64,000 nt of DNA from Natronococcus amylolyticus DSM 10524 (GTDB taxonomy: Archaea > Halobacteriota > Halobacteria > Halobacteriales > Natrialbaceae). The notes under the pieces are model-generated. The model was not told the origin of the DNA and made no database searches. It saw only the letters and a program-made list of their open reading frames with translations. Where the stretch lies: contig NZ_AOIB01000038.1 in NCBI RefSeq assembly GCF_000337675.1, forward strand, positions 1 through 64,000, read 5' to 3'. Below, piece by piece: positions 1 through 9,223 of this stretch; within the stretch, counting starts at the first letter, position 1, and each line of letters starts with the position of its first letter. Both the position numbers and the translations under genes were made by a program.

Positions 1-564
1 GGCAGCCACGGTCGGTCGCCGATCACTCGCCCCTTCCTCGGCCGCGTGAGCGAGACCGTCGTCCGCCGAGCGTCGGTCTCGACGACGGTCGTCCCCGAGA
101 CGGCCGCGGCGATCCGAGAGCGGGATCTCCCGGGAGAGATCCTGGTCCCGCTCGACGGCTCCGAACAGGCCGAGGCCGCGCTCGCGTACGCCCTCGAGAC
201 GTTCCCCGACGCCTCCCACACCGCCTTCCACGCGCTGGATCTCCCGTTCGATCGGCCGCGATCGCAGGTCGAGGGGACGTACCTGGAAGCGGTCCTCGAG
301 GACCGCGAGACTCGAGCCGAGGAAATCCTCGAGTCGGCGGCGACGCTGGCCGACGAACGCGGGGCGACGCTCGAGACCGAAACCGCGCCCGGAGCGCCCG
401 CAGCGGCGATCACCGAGCGCGTCGAGTCGGGCGGCTACGATCAGCTCGTCATGGGGAGCCACGGCCGCTCGCTCGCGGCCCGACTGTTCACGGGGTCGGT
501 CGCCGAGCGGGTCGCCCGCCGCTCACCGCGAACGGTCACGCTGGTTCGCGGGGCGCCCGCCTGA
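1..564 (+). CDS. tandem universal stress protein (UspA), 5' truncated by window edge
   Basis: The frame is open from base 1. It starts with the last part of one Usp domain (GSHGRSP... then VSETVVRRASVSTTVV), followed by a complete second Usp domain from about base 140 (EILVPLDGSEQAEAAL to TVTLVRG). The nucleotide-binding signature G-x2-G-x9-GS is visible as GSHGRSLAARLFTGS. The protein is therefore a tandem Usp whose N-terminus lies upstream of the window; the GTG at 46 is internal, not the start. Usp proteins are cytoplasmic ATP-binding stress proteins. Two single-domain Usp genes follow on the opposite strand. Confidence 0.88.
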   Translation, partial: GSHGRSPITRPFLGRVSETVVRRASVSTTVVPETAAAIRERDLPGEILVPLDGSEQAEAALAYALETFPDASHTAFHALDLPFDRPRSQVEGTYLEAVLEDRETRAEEILESAATLADERGATLETETAPGAPAAAITERVESGGYDQLVMGSHGRSLAARLFTGSVAERVARRSPRTVTLVRGAPA

Positions 565-616
565 TCCGCGCTCTCGCGGCCGACAGAGAACGATTTCGAG
601 TCGCGCGTCTCGCTAG

Positions 617-1006
617 TCACTCGTTGGCCGTCTCGATCAGCTCGAACAGCGGATCGAAGTCCTCGGGGAGCCCGTTGCGAACCTTCTCGATGTTGCCAGG
701 TGGGACGTCCTCGGCGACGATCGCGAGCAGCTGCTGAGCGTGGTAGTTCGCATCCGCCCGATCGACGCCCTCGCGTTCGGCGACCCGATCGAGGAACTCG
801 TGATAGTCGAAGCGCTGGCCGTGTTCGGCCTCGTTCAGGTAGCGGTCGATCTCCATCGGGAGCGGACTGGCGAGATCGGTCGCTTCCCCTTCCGGGAGCC
901 GTTCGCCGAGCGTCGTCAGCACCGCCCGGGTCGCCCGGACGGCCTGACCGAACTGTGCGTACTCGAGTCTGTGCTGGACCTGGCCGATGAATTCCTTGTA
1001 GTTCAT
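617..1006 (-). CDS. DUF2267 domain protein
   Basis: 129-aa acidic helical protein beginning MNYKEFIGQVQHRL. The ATG at 1006 is chosen because homology to its paralog at 25318-25728 (MQYDDFIGEVQQRA) starts there; the longer open frame adds a basic, non-haloarchaeal-looking leader. DUF2267 proteins are small cytoplasmic proteins of unknown function, often encoded near stress genes, and this one sits among three Usp genes. A stress-related role is inference. Confidence 0.85.
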   Translation of the reverse strand: MNYKEFIGQVQHRLEYAQFGQAVRATRAVLTTLGERLPEGEATDLASPLPMEIDRYLNEAEHGQRFDYHEFLDRVAEREGVDRADANYHAQQLLAIVAEDVPPGNIEKVRNGLPEDFDPLFELIETANE

Positions 1007-1086
1007 GGGTTGGCGTGCTGGGCCACCTCGAACCGGTGGGCTCCAGGCGACGAGTCGACGGCCGTACACCGCGGAGCGGAATAAAG

Positions 1087-1572
1087 CTACTCGGCTCCGC
1101 AGGATCGATCGTCGCTCCCGTCGCCAGTCGGAACGACCACGACGGGGATCGGCGCCTGGCGCACCAGTCGATCGGCCGTGCTGCCCAGGAGCGCGTCGGC
1201 GACGCCGCCCCGGCCCGTTCGGCCGACGACGAGCAGATCGATCCCGTGCTCCTCGGCGTACTCGAGGATCGTCGCCGTCGGACGGCCGCGACGGACCGCA
1301 CCTCGAACCTCGAGCCCCGACGTTCGGCCGCCGCAGGCGTCGACGATACCGTCGACGAGCTCCGTCCGCGCCCGGTCGAGGTCGGCGACCTCCGCGACGC
1401 CGAAGCGCATCGGGTTCGCCGTCGTATCGACCACCGAGAGGACGTGAACGGTCGCCCCCTCGAGTTCGGCGAACCGGAGTGCTCGCTCGAGGACGGCCTC
1501 GGCGGCGTCGCTGCCGTCGGTCGGGGCGAGGATCGATCGGATCGGCGCGTCGGAACCGTCGTTCTGGCTCAT
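1087..1572 (-). CDS. universal stress protein UspA family
   Basis: 161 aa, single Usp domain. N-terminal strand plus Asp (IRSILAPTDGSDAAEAV) and a C-terminal ATP-binding loop GRTGRGGVADALLGST followed by a beta strand IPVVVVP. Usual length for the family. It lies between the DUF2267 gene and another Usp gene on the same strand, with about 80 and 47 nt spacers, so possibly cotranscribed. Confidence 0.92.
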   Translation of the reverse strand: MSQNDGSDAPIRSILAPTDGSDAAEAVLERALRFAELEGATVHVLSVVDTTANPMRFGVAEVADLDRARTELVDGIVDACGGRTSGLEVRGAVRRGRPTATILEYAEEHGIDLLVVGRTGRGGVADALLGSTADRLVRQAPIPVVVVPTGDGSDDRSCGAE

Positions 1573-1618
1573 TCGACCGACGATTGGATCGCCGGACGCC
1601 TAACGGTTCGCGTCCGGG

Positions 1619-2023
1619 TCAGGCCGTCAGCACCGGTCGGTCGACGCTCCTGACGAGCCGTTCGGCGCTGCTCCCGATCTCGCTGCCGGCGCCCAGTCCG
1701 CGGTTACCGAGCACGACCAGATCCGCGTCGATCGCCGCGGCGTAGTCGCCGATCTCCGCGTGGGGTCGCCCCCGCCGGAGTTCGGTCGTCACCTCGCGGT
1801 CGGTACGGTCCTCGAGGTCCTCGAGCACGCTTTCGGCGCGATCCCGCAGCTCGTCGACCATCGTCCGATCGCCCGACAGCATCGAGTCGCCGTACCGGTA
1901 CGTGTCGACGACGGAGATCCCGTGGAGGTCGGCGTCGAACGTCGACGCGAGGTCGGTCGCGTAGTCGACCGCGCGGCTCGCCGGATCGCTGCCGTCCGTC
2001 GCGACGAGGATCGTCTCGTACAT
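1619..2023 (-). CDS. universal stress protein UspA family
   Basis: 134 aa starting MYETILVATDGSDPASRAV. The ATG at 2023 matches the family N-terminus, whereas the open frame extends 28 codons further without homology. The ATP-binding loop GNRGLGAGSEIGSS is near the C-terminus. First gene of the minus-strand Usp/DUF2267 group and divergent from the aminotransferase. Confidence 0.92.
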   Translation of the reverse strand: MYETILVATDGSDPASRAVDYATDLASTFDADLHGISVVDTYRYGDSMLSGDRTMVDELRDRAESVLEDLEDRTDREVTTELRRGRPHAEIGDYAAAIDADLVVLGNRGLGAGSEIGSSAERLVRSVDRPVLTA

Positions 2024-2139
2024 GGCGTGGGGTCTCACCACCAGTCGGGACAAATAGGTTCCACCCTCGAGGAAGTCGCCCTCGCGGTCGAGCGTGGAAC
2101 ACATCAAGAGTTATCGGGGTCGGCAACACCGGTGTAGCT

Positions 2140-3261
2140 ATGACGGAGTTTGCAGCCCGGGTCGAGCAGGTGTCGATCAGCGGCATTCGGGAAGTGTTCG
2201 AGGCCGCCGGCGAGGACGCGATCAACCTCGGCATCGGCCAGCCGGACTTCCCGACGCCCGAACACGCCCGACGGGGGGCGATCGAGGCGATCGAGGCCGA
2301 GCGGACCGACGCCTACACGTCGAACAAGGGAACCCGATCGCTCCGGGAGGCGATCGCCGCGAACTACGACCGGGAGTTCGGACTCGAGGTCGATCCCGGC
2401 GATATCATCGCGACCTCCGGCGGCAGCGAGGCGCTGCACCTCGCGCTCGAGGCCCACGTCGACCCCGGCGAGGAGGTCATCTTCCCCGACCCCGGGTTCG
2501 TCTCCTACGACGCGCTGACCCACATCGCGGGCGGGACGCCGAAGCCCGTCGGCCTGCGCGACGACCTCACCCTTGACCCGGCGACAGTCGAGGACGCGAT
2601 CACCGACGAGACCGCGGCCTTCGTCGTCAACAGCCCCGCGAACCCGACGGGTGCGGTCCAGAGCGAGGCAGACATGCGCGAGTTCGCCCGCATCGCGGAC
2701 GAACACGACGTGCTCTGTCTCTCCGACGAGGTGTACGAACGGATCGTCTTCGAGGGCGAACACCGCTCGCCCCTCGAGTTCGCCAAGACCGACAACGTCG
2801 TCGTCGTCAGCGCTTGCTCGAAGACGTACTCGATGACCGGCTGGCGGCTGGGCTGGGTCCTCGGCTCCAACCGTCGGATCGAGCGGATGCTTCGGGTCCA
2901 CCAGTACGCCCAGGCCTGCGCCTCCGCGCCCGCCCAGTACGCCGCCGAGGCCGCCCTGACGGGACCACAGGATCCCGTCGAGGAGATGGTCGCGGCGTTC
3001 GAGGAGCGCCGGGATCTGGTCGTCGACGGCCTCGAGGACGCCGGCCTCGAGGTGCCCACCCCCTCGGGGGCGTTCTACGTCATGCCGAAGGTCCCCGAGG
3101 GCTGGTGCGACGAGGTGCTCGAGCGGGACGTGATCGTCGTCCCCGGCGGCGCCTTCGGCGCCAATGGCGAGGGGTACGCCCGCCTCTCCTACGCCACGAG
3201 CACAGCGGAGCTGAAGGAGGCCCTCGAGATCATCGACGACGCGACGCGAGCGGTTCGGTAG
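2140..3261 (+). CDS. pyridoxal-phosphate-dependent aminotransferase, class I/II
   Basis: 373 aa, fold-type I aminotransferase of the AspC/AspB group. Visible: N-terminal GIGQPDFPTP, YTSNKGTRSLREAIA, the NSPANPTG motif (about 164-171), the PLP-contacting Asp in LSDEVYE (D196), Schiff-base Lys in SACSKTYSMTGWR (K228), and a C-terminal Arg in GYARLSYA. Transfers amino groups between an amino acid and a 2-oxo acid in the cytoplasm; substrate cannot be told from sequence. An AT-rich element (agttat, about 2108-2113) lies about 30 nt upstream of the ATG, consistent with leaderless transcription. Confidence 0.93.
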   Translation: MTEFAARVEQVSISGIREVFEAAGEDAINLGIGQPDFPTPEHARRGAIEAIEAERTDAYTSNKGTRSLREAIAANYDREFGLEVDPGDIIATSGGSEALHLALEAHVDPGEEVIFPDPGFVSYDALTHIAGGTPKPVGLRDDLTLDPATVEDAITDETAAFVVNSPANPTGAVQSEADMREFARIADEHDVLCLSDEVYERIVFEGEHRSPLEFAKTDNVVVVSACSKTYSMTGWRLGWVLGSNRRIERMLRVHQYAQACASAPAQYAAEAALTGPQDPVEEMVAAFEERRDLVVDGLEDAGLEVPTPSGAFYVMPKVPEGWCDEVLERDVIVVPGGAFGANGEGYARLSYATSTAELKEALEIIDDATRAVR

Positions 3262-3413
3262 CGACACGGGTTCCCCCTCCGAGCGTCGCCCCGACGAGGG
3301 GCCATCAGCACCTTTCCTCTCGACTCCACTCGCTCGTTGAAGTGAGTCGCTCGAGAAGTTGACCGAGAGGAGAGACGAACGGTCGGACCCGTAAGCCACC
3401 TGCTGGAGGCTCC
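3262..3413. terminator. convergent intergenic region with inverted repeat
   Basis: Between the aminotransferase and the oppositely oriented membrane protein. It contains CCTCTCG (about 3315) and CGAGAGG (about 3364) arms with a nested CACTCGCTCG / GTGAGTCGCTCGAG segment between them. A bidirectional terminator is plausible, but no run of T follows immediately. Confidence 0.3.
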
Positions 3414-5183
3414 TCAGAGTGTCAGTCCGACCACCAGCACGACCGCGACCGCCACGAACACGAGCGCGACGGTCGTCTTCAGCCCCGACTCGTCCGACGT
3501 CCGCCGATCCCAGTCCCGGTAGCGGTCCTCCAGCGGGTCCGGCAGAGCGGTCAGAACCGTCCGCTCCGGATTCCGAACCGCGACGACGATGTCCTCCGCG
3601 GCGCGAGCGACCCGTTTGTCGACCCATCGGTAACTCCGTGCGAGGACGTCGGTGATGGCGTCGGTGCCGTAGAAGACGAACGGATCCCGGAGTTCGTCGA
3701 CGTCCCAACCCCCGGCAACGCGGCCGAATAGCGGTTTCGCGACGACGAACGCGACGAGGCTGCCGCCCGCGAGGACGGCGGCCTTGTAGAGGTGGGCCGC
3801 CGAGTAGGGATCGGTGCTCCAGGCGTCGGTCGCCGGCAGGAGCGCGAACAGCGCCGGGTAGAACACGCCCAGCAGGACGCAGGCGACCGCGATCGGCGCC
3901 GAAACCGCGAGATCAGCCGGCGACAGGTCGGGGATCGAGACGCGCTCGCCCTCGAGGAAGGCGTAGTAGCCGAACTTCATGAACGAGACGAACGTGCCGA
4001 CGGCTCCCGCCAGCAGCAGGGCCTCGAGGAGGGTCGCGTCGGCCTGGGCGGCCGCGTCGAGGACCATCCCCTTCGTGACGAACCCGTTGAAGCCGGGGAC
4101 GCCGGTGATCGAGAGCGCGGCGACGAGGAAGGTCGCGAACAGCAGGGGCGTCGCCCGCCCGAGCGCGCCGACATCGTCGAGTTTGTTCGTTCCCGTGCGG
4201 ACGACGACGAACCCCGCGACCATGAACAGCAGCCCCTTGTAGAGGACGTTGTTGAACAGGTGGCCGAAGCCACCCGCGACCCCCAGCGCCGAGCCCAGCC
4301 CGATCCCGGCGAGCATGTAGCCGACCTGAGCCTGGATGTGGTAGGCGAGCAGTTTCCGCATATCCTTCTGGGCGAGCGCGTAGGCCGCGCCGTAGACGGT
4401 CATCGCGGCGCCGACGGACGCGAGGACGAGGTTCCCCTCGGGGAACGCCCGGTAGGCCGCGTACACCGCAACCTTGGTCGTGTACGCCGAGAGGATCACC
4501 GACGTCGCGACGTGAGGCGCCGCGTAGGTTCGGGGCAGCCAGACGTGGACCCCGATCAGGGCGGCGTTGACGCCGACCGCGAGGCCGACCGCGATTGCGG
4601 ACAGTCCCGGGCTGATCCCCGTTCCATCGTACTGCAGCGCGGTCGCCGAGGGACCGGCGGTGACCCAGTGGAGGGCGATGCCGACCAGCAATAGGCCGCC
4701 GCCGACGGCGTGGACCAGCGCGTAGCGATACCCCGCCCGAACCGCCTCGCCGCCGTGGTACCACACCAGCAGCGTGCTCGCGACGGCCATCAGCTCCCAG
4801 CCGAGCGCGAGCGCGAGCCAGTCGCCGACGAAGACGGTCCACAGCGAGACTCCGGCGTACGCCAGCGCGAGCAGGAGGTGACGGGTGTCGGTACCGACGA
4901 CGAACGCGTATCCGACCGCCAGCGCGCCGAACGCAGAGAGTGCTAGCCCGACGAGCCGTGAGGCGTCGTCGACGCTTACGAGCACGAGTTCGAGCCCGAG
5001 GAACGGCACCGTCGGCCCGGTTCCGTCGGGGACGAGCAGCGTCCACGCGGCGACGAGGCCGAGCCCGACGACTCCGAGGGCGTGTGCGAGCCGTCGCGAG
5101 CAGAACGGCACCAGCGCTGCGACGAGGACGACGATCGCCAGCGGCTGGACCGAAAGCAGGGCGTCGGGACCGCTCCCGATCAC
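3414..5183 (-). CDS. proton-conducting membrane transporter, MrpD/NuoL-N family
   Basis: 589-aa polytopic membrane protein of the Mrp antiporter / complex I proton-channel family. The GTG start at 5183 overlaps the upstream stop as GTGA, which decides the start. The TM5-type segment GDWLALALGWELMAVAS retains the Glu, the TM7-type segment AYTTKVAVYAAYR the Lys, and TM8 NNVLYKGLLFMVAG the second Lys, so it looks competent for proton movement. The C-terminus has a soluble loop (about 500-565) and a last TM helix. Second gene of a two-gene unit with 5180-7006. No other mrp or nuo genes are adjacent, so the ion and partner complex are unknown. Confidence 0.85.
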   Translation of the reverse strand: MIGSGPDALLSVQPLAIVVLVAALVPFCSRRLAHALGVVGLGLVAAWTLLVPDGTGPTVPFLGLELVLVSVDDASRLVGLALSAFGALAVGYAFVVGTDTRHLLLALAYAGVSLWTVFVGDWLALALGWELMAVASTLLVWYHGGEAVRAGYRYALVHAVGGGLLLVGIALHWVTAGPSATALQYDGTGISPGLSAIAVGLAVGVNAALIGVHVWLPRTYAAPHVATSVILSAYTTKVAVYAAYRAFPEGNLVLASVGAAMTVYGAAYALAQKDMRKLLAYHIQAQVGYMLAGIGLGSALGVAGGFGHLFNNVLYKGLLFMVAGFVVVRTGTNKLDDVGALGRATPLLFATFLVAALSITGVPGFNGFVTKGMVLDAAAQADATLLEALLLAGAVGTFVSFMKFGYYAFLEGERVSIPDLSPADLAVSAPIAVACVLLGVFYPALFALLPATDAWSTDPYSAAHLYKAAVLAGGSLVAFVVAKPLFGRVAGGWDVDELRDPFVFYGTDAITDVLARSYRWVDKRVARAAEDIVVAVRNPERTVLTALPDPLEDRYRDWDRRTSDESGLKTTVALVFVAVAVVLVVGLTL

Positions 5184-7006
5184 GGGGGGCTCACCCCCGC
5201 GCTCTCGGCGGCCATGCGGGCGGCCTCGAGGACGAACAGCCAGTCGGCGGCGATCCCGACCGCGACGACGAGCCCGCCCACCGCGAGGATCGGACCCAAC
5301 AGGAGCCACGTCGTCTCGGCGCCCGTCGGGGTGCGGCGCTCCCACTCGGTCCCGACGGCGAGGCCACCGTCACCCTGCGCCCGGCCGGTGGCCGTCGATG
5401 CGTCCGTCGGCTCGGATTCGGCCCCGCCGTCGGCTCGAGCGCCACCCATCGGTTCCTCGACGATCGGTTTCGGGTCGGGGTCCGCGTCCTCGAAGAACGC
5501 GGCGTAGACGATCGGCCAGAAGTAGGCGACGTTGAGCCCGCCCGAGACGACGAACAGCGCGAGCACGAGCCCGTTGTCCGCCTCGGCGCTGCCCAGCAGG
5601 AGGTGCCACTTGCTGACGAAGCCGGCGAACAGCGGGATGCTCGCCAGGCTGGCGGCCCCGACGGCGAAGGCGACCATCGTCAGGGGCATCCGGCGACCGA
5701 TGCCGGCCATCTCGCTTACCTTTTTCGTCCCGCACTCGACGGCCAGCGCGCCGGCACAGAAGAAGAGGGTGAGCTTCCCGACGGCGTGGACCGGCAGGTG
5801 GACCAGCCCGCCGACGACCGCCGACGGGACCGTCGGGGGGAGCCCGATCATCGCGATCCCCAGCAGCGCGAACGTCGCCCCCAGCAGCGGCGCCTCGTTC
5901 GCGAGGCCCGCGTACTCCTCGAGCGAGCGGGCCTCGAAGCGGAGCGCGAAGATGCCGGCGACGAGACAGAGCGCTCCCTTGACGATCCCGTGGCCGAACA
6001 GCTGCAGGATCGAACCGAAGATCGCGTCCTCGTTGGCGATCACAAAGCCCGCGACGACGAGGCCGGCCTGGGAAATCGTCGAGTACGCGAGGACGTCCTT
6101 GATCCCTCGGTGGACCGCTGCCAGCAGGTTGCCGAGCAGCATCGTCCCAAGCGAGACCGCCAGGATCCCGTCGACGAGGATCGGGTTGGCCGCGAGGAAG
6201 TCGGTCGTGTAGACGGTAAAGAGGATCCGCGAGAAGGCGTAGACGGCTGCGGCGGGGATCACGCCCGAGATCAGCGCGCTCAGGGCGTCGGGGGCGACGC
6301 CGTGGGCGTCGACGAGCCAGGTGTGAAACGGGAAGAGGCCGATGCTGATCCCGAGCCCGACGGCCATCAGGAGAAACGAGGCGACCACCAGCGGGTCGGC
6401 GTAGCCGACTGCGGGGAGCCGCTCGGCCAGCAGCGCCATGTTCGCCGTTCCCGTCGCGACGACCGCGACGGCGACCCCCGCCAGGTAGACGCCGACGCCG
6501 AGGGACCACAGCACGACGTACCGACGGGTCACGTCGCTGTCCCACCCGGTTCCCGTCGCGTCGACGAGGGCGACCGTCGAGAGCCCGAGCAACAGCAAGA
6601 AAAGGGACAGCACGAACAGATCGCCCGTCAACGTGACGCCGATCACGCCCGCGACGATCGCCAGATATCCCCCGTAGAAGATATTTCCACGAGGCCCCGC
6701 CGTCCGTGTATACGCGAGCGCGCCGAGTGCGACCAGCGAGTCCAGCAGGACGATCACGCCCGAGAAGCCGTCGGCCTGTAGCTCCGTGGCGTAGCCGAGG
6801 CGAGCCGACGAGAGCCGGTACTGGATCGGTTCGCCGGTGACGAGCGTGACCGCCAGCACGACCGAGAGGACGAACGTCACCGATAGCGACGCCGCGGCGA
6901 TCGGCCACCCGACCTCGTCGAGCCGGCCGTTTGCGAGCACGGAGAACACCGCGGCTCCGAGCGGGACGCCGACCACGGCACCGACGAGCCACTGGAGTTC
7001 GATCAT
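5180..7006 (-). CDS. MrpD/Nuo-family membrane subunit lacking the TM5 Glu / TM7 Lys pair
   Basis: 608 aa, about 14 predicted TM segments; ATG at 7006 preferred to the GTG at 7015. Family landmarks are present: FPFHTWLVDAHGVAPDALSA, RGIKDVLAYSTISQAGLVV, HGIVKGALCLVAG. The helix expected to carry the conserved Glu reads TGDLFVLSLFLLLLGLS, and the position of the TM7 Lys reads SGVIPAAAVYAFSR. The N-terminal charge pair of the proton channel therefore appears lost, while the TM8 Lys and later charges remain. A hydrophilic acidic loop (about 510-555) precedes the C-terminal helix. Translationally coupled to 3414-5183, which does keep the pair. Confidence 0.85.
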   Translation of the reverse strand: MIELQWLVGAVVGVPLGAAVFSVLANGRLDEVGWPIAAASLSVTFVLSVVLAVTLVTGEPIQYRLSSARLGYATELQADGFSGVIVLLDSLVALGALAYTRTAGPRGNIFYGGYLAIVAGVIGVTLTGDLFVLSLFLLLLGLSTVALVDATGTGWDSDVTRRYVVLWSLGVGVYLAGVAVAVVATGTANMALLAERLPAVGYADPLVVASFLLMAVGLGISIGLFPFHTWLVDAHGVAPDALSALISGVIPAAAVYAFSRILFTVYTTDFLAANPILVDGILAVSLGTMLLGNLLAAVHRGIKDVLAYSTISQAGLVVAGFVIANEDAIFGSILQLFGHGIVKGALCLVAGIFALRFEARSLEEYAGLANEAPLLGATFALLGIAMIGLPPTVPSAVVGGLVHLPVHAVGKLTLFFCAGALAVECGTKKVSEMAGIGRRMPLTMVAFAVGAASLASIPLFAGFVSKWHLLLGSAEADNGLVLALFVVSGGLNVAYFWPIVYAAFFEDADPDPKPIVEEPMGGARADGGAESEPTDASTATGRAQGDGGLAVGTEWERRTPTGAETTWLLLGPILAVGGLVVAVGIAADWLFVLEAARMAAESAGVSPP

Positions 7007-7141
7007 CGGGTACACCGGACGGGATGCCGACGCGGGTCGTCCTCGGCCGAACGGGCCCGCCAGAATCGAGTGCGGGTAAGGGGCTCGATGGTTTCAAAAT
7101 GGTGATTCTCTCACCGGCAACCGCCGCGGCCGATCTCCACG

Positions 7142-7148
7142 TTTATAA
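7142..7148 (+). promoter_or_regulatory. TATA element of the quinone oxidoreductase gene
   Basis: TTTATAA lies 27-33 nt upstream of the ATG at 7175, the spacing expected for leaderless haloarchaeal transcripts. This supports the ATG over the GTG at 7160. Confidence 0.55.
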
Positions 7149-7174
7149 CGGCACGCTGCGTGTCCCCGTACGTC

Positions 7175-8140
7175 ATGCGCGCTGTACGACTCTCGGAACA
7201 CGGCGGACCGGACGTACTGGAGGTCGAGGAGATCGACCGACCCGAACCAGCGGCCGACGAACTCCTGCTCGAGATCGAGGCTGCCGGGGTCAACCCCGTC
7301 GACACCTACTTCCGCGAGGGATCCTACGAGCCCCTCGGACCTCCGTTCACGCCGGGCGTGGACTTCGCGGGCGTCGTCGCCGAAACCGGATCGGGCGTCG
7401 AGGGCTTCGAAGAGGGGGATCGTGTCTACGGCACCGGGATCGGCAACGGCTCCTTCCAGGGCGGCTACGCGGAGTACGCGACGGTGCCGACCGACCGCGT
7501 CGTTCACCTGCCCGACGGCGTCGACGCCCGCGAGGCGGGGGCGGCGGGCGTCGTCGGCGTCACCGCCTGGCGCGCGCTGATCGACCACGCCGACCTCGAG
7601 CCGGCCGAGAGCTGCCTCGTCCACGGCGGTTCCGGCGGCGTCGGTCACGTCGCCGTCCAGATCGGCGACGCCGTCAGCGCCCGGGTCGTGACGACCGCCT
7701 CCGAGCAACACCACGACACGCTCGAGGGGCTGGGCGCCGACACCGCCCTCGACTACTCGCGCGACGACCTCGCCGATGCCGTCCTCGAGGCGAGCGACGG
7801 CGGCGTCGACGCGATCCTCGACCACCGGCTCGACGACTACCTCCAGTTCGACGCCGAGGTCGCGGCGACGGGCTGTCGGGTCGTCGGCATCGGCGAGAAC
7901 GACCCCGATCCGGGCTTTACCAGCGTCGGTGCAGCCCGCTCGGCGGACGTCAGCTACCAGTTCATGACGATGTTCAACACGCCGGATCTCCGGGTTCCGC
8001 TGCGGGGGGTCGCCGACCTCATGGAGCGCGGTCGCCTCTCGGTCGAGATCGACCGCACGTACGACCTCGAGGAGGCCGCCCAGGCCCAGCGCGACGTGAT
8101 GGCGGACAGCTTCTTCGGGAAGCTCGTTCTCGAACCGTAG
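7175..8140 (+). CDS. NADPH:quinone reductase-like MDR oxidoreductase
   Basis: 321 aa, zinc-free medium-chain dehydrogenase/reductase of the quinone oxidoreductase type. N-terminal GroES-like half contains GVNPVDTYFREG and FTPGVDFAGVV; the Rossmann half begins VHGGSGGVGHVAVQIG with the nucleotide-binding glycines. No catalytic-zinc Cys/His set is visible, as usual for this subfamily. Likely reduces quinones or enones with NADPH in the cytoplasm; substrate unknown. Divergent from the Mrp-like pair. Confidence 0.9.
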   Translation: MRAVRLSEHGGPDVLEVEEIDRPEPAADELLLEIEAAGVNPVDTYFREGSYEPLGPPFTPGVDFAGVVAETGSGVEGFEEGDRVYGTGIGNGSFQGGYAEYATVPTDRVVHLPDGVDAREAGAAGVVGVTAWRALIDHADLEPAESCLVHGGSGGVGHVAVQIGDAVSARVVTTASEQHHDTLEGLGADTALDYSRDDLADAVLEASDGGVDAILDHRLDDYLQFDAEVAATGCRVVGIGENDPDPGFTSVGAARSADVSYQFMTMFNTPDLRVPLRGVADLMERGRLSVEIDRTYDLEEAAQAQRDVMADSFFGKLVLEP

Positions 8141-8202
8141 TCCGATCGATTTCGGTGGGGATCCGACCCTACTACTATTACTACTGCATGCGTACGAGTG
8201 AC

Positions 8203-9054
8203 ATGGACCCGAACCCCAGCGAGCGCGGCGACCGCGAGACGGAGGCGGGGGTGAGTGTGCACCCGGACGCGATCGACGACGTGGCGTATCTCACGCGATC
8301 GCACCATCGAACGACCGCGCTCGTCGCGCTGGCGGAGCGGCCGCGAACGCGGGCCGATCTCCGCGAGCTGTCCGGTGTCTCGCGGTCGACGATCGGTCGC
8401 ACCCTGCGGGCGCTCGAGGATCGCGGCTGGATCGCCCGAACCGATCACTGCTACGAGACGACGCCGCTCGGCACGTTCGTCGCGGCGGGGATGCGGGAGC
8501 TGCTCGATCGCGTCGAAACCGAGCGGAAACTCCGGGGGATCTGGGTCTGGTTTCCGGACGAGGTCCGACGACTTCCCCTCGAGTCGTTCTCGGAGGCAGT
8601 CGTCACGATCCCCACCGTCGACGACCCGTACCGCCCGGTCAACCGATTCGTCTCCCTGCTCCGGGAGACCGACCGATTCCGGTTCGTCGGCTTCGAGCTG
8701 GCGCTGCTCGAGCCCTGTCGGGACGAGCTCTGTGGGCAGGTCGTCGACGGGATGACGGCGGAGGTCATCGACCCGCCGTCGGTCGTCAGCTACATCCGAA
8801 CGACCTACCCCGAGCAGTCGGAGCGAACCCTGGCGAGTGGCAACCTCACCGTGTTGCTCCACGAGGAGCTGCCCGAGTACGGACTCAGCCTCTTCGACGA
8901 TCGGGTCGGGATCTGTGGCTACCACCCCGACAGCGGGACCGTCCGGGCGTTCGTCGACACCGACGACCCGGCGATCCGCGAGTGGGCCGTCTCGACCTAC
9001 GAGGGGTACCGTCGGGAGGCGCGTCCGCTCGCGGTCGAAACGCCCGCCGAGTAG
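8203..9054 (+). CDS. winged-helix transcriptional regulator, FilR1-type (DUF1724) effector domain
   Basis: 283 aa from ATG 8203 (MDPNPSERG); an ATG at 8188 gives 288 aa. The AT-rich stretch TACTATTACTACT (8171-8183) sits 20-32 nt before 8203, favouring 8203. An N-terminal wHTH is visible at about 25-95 (HHRTTALVALAERPRTRADL, then SRSTIGRTLRALEDRGWI). The C-terminal ~170 aa resemble the middle domain of archaeal FilR1-like regulators, thought to sense a ligand. Target unknown; it may act on the flanking oxidoreductase or methyltransferase genes (inference). Confidence 0.82.
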   Translation: MDPNPSERGDRETEAGVSVHPDAIDDVAYLTRSHHRTTALVALAERPRTRADLRELSGVSRSTIGRTLRALEDRGWIARTDHCYETTPLGTFVAAGMRELLDRVETERKLRGIWVWFPDEVRRLPLESFSEAVVTIPTVDDPYRPVNRFVSLLRETDRFRFVGFELALLEPCRDELCGQVVDGMTAEVIDPPSVVSYIRTTYPEQSERTLASGNLTVLLHEELPEYGLSLFDDRVGICGYHPDSGTVRAFVDTDDPAIREWAVSTYEGYRREARPLAVETPAE

Positions 9055-9223
9055 CGACGACCGCGCGTTCGCGGTCCGTACGAACCGGGGCCAGTGAATC
9101 AGGTAAGGACCGGACCGGTCCCGTTCGCAACGGTCGACAACCGGTCACCGGCTGCAACGGAGCCGGCCGACGATCGATCGCCACTAGTTACGTACATGAC
9201 ACGTGCGAGCGTATCCGAACGGG

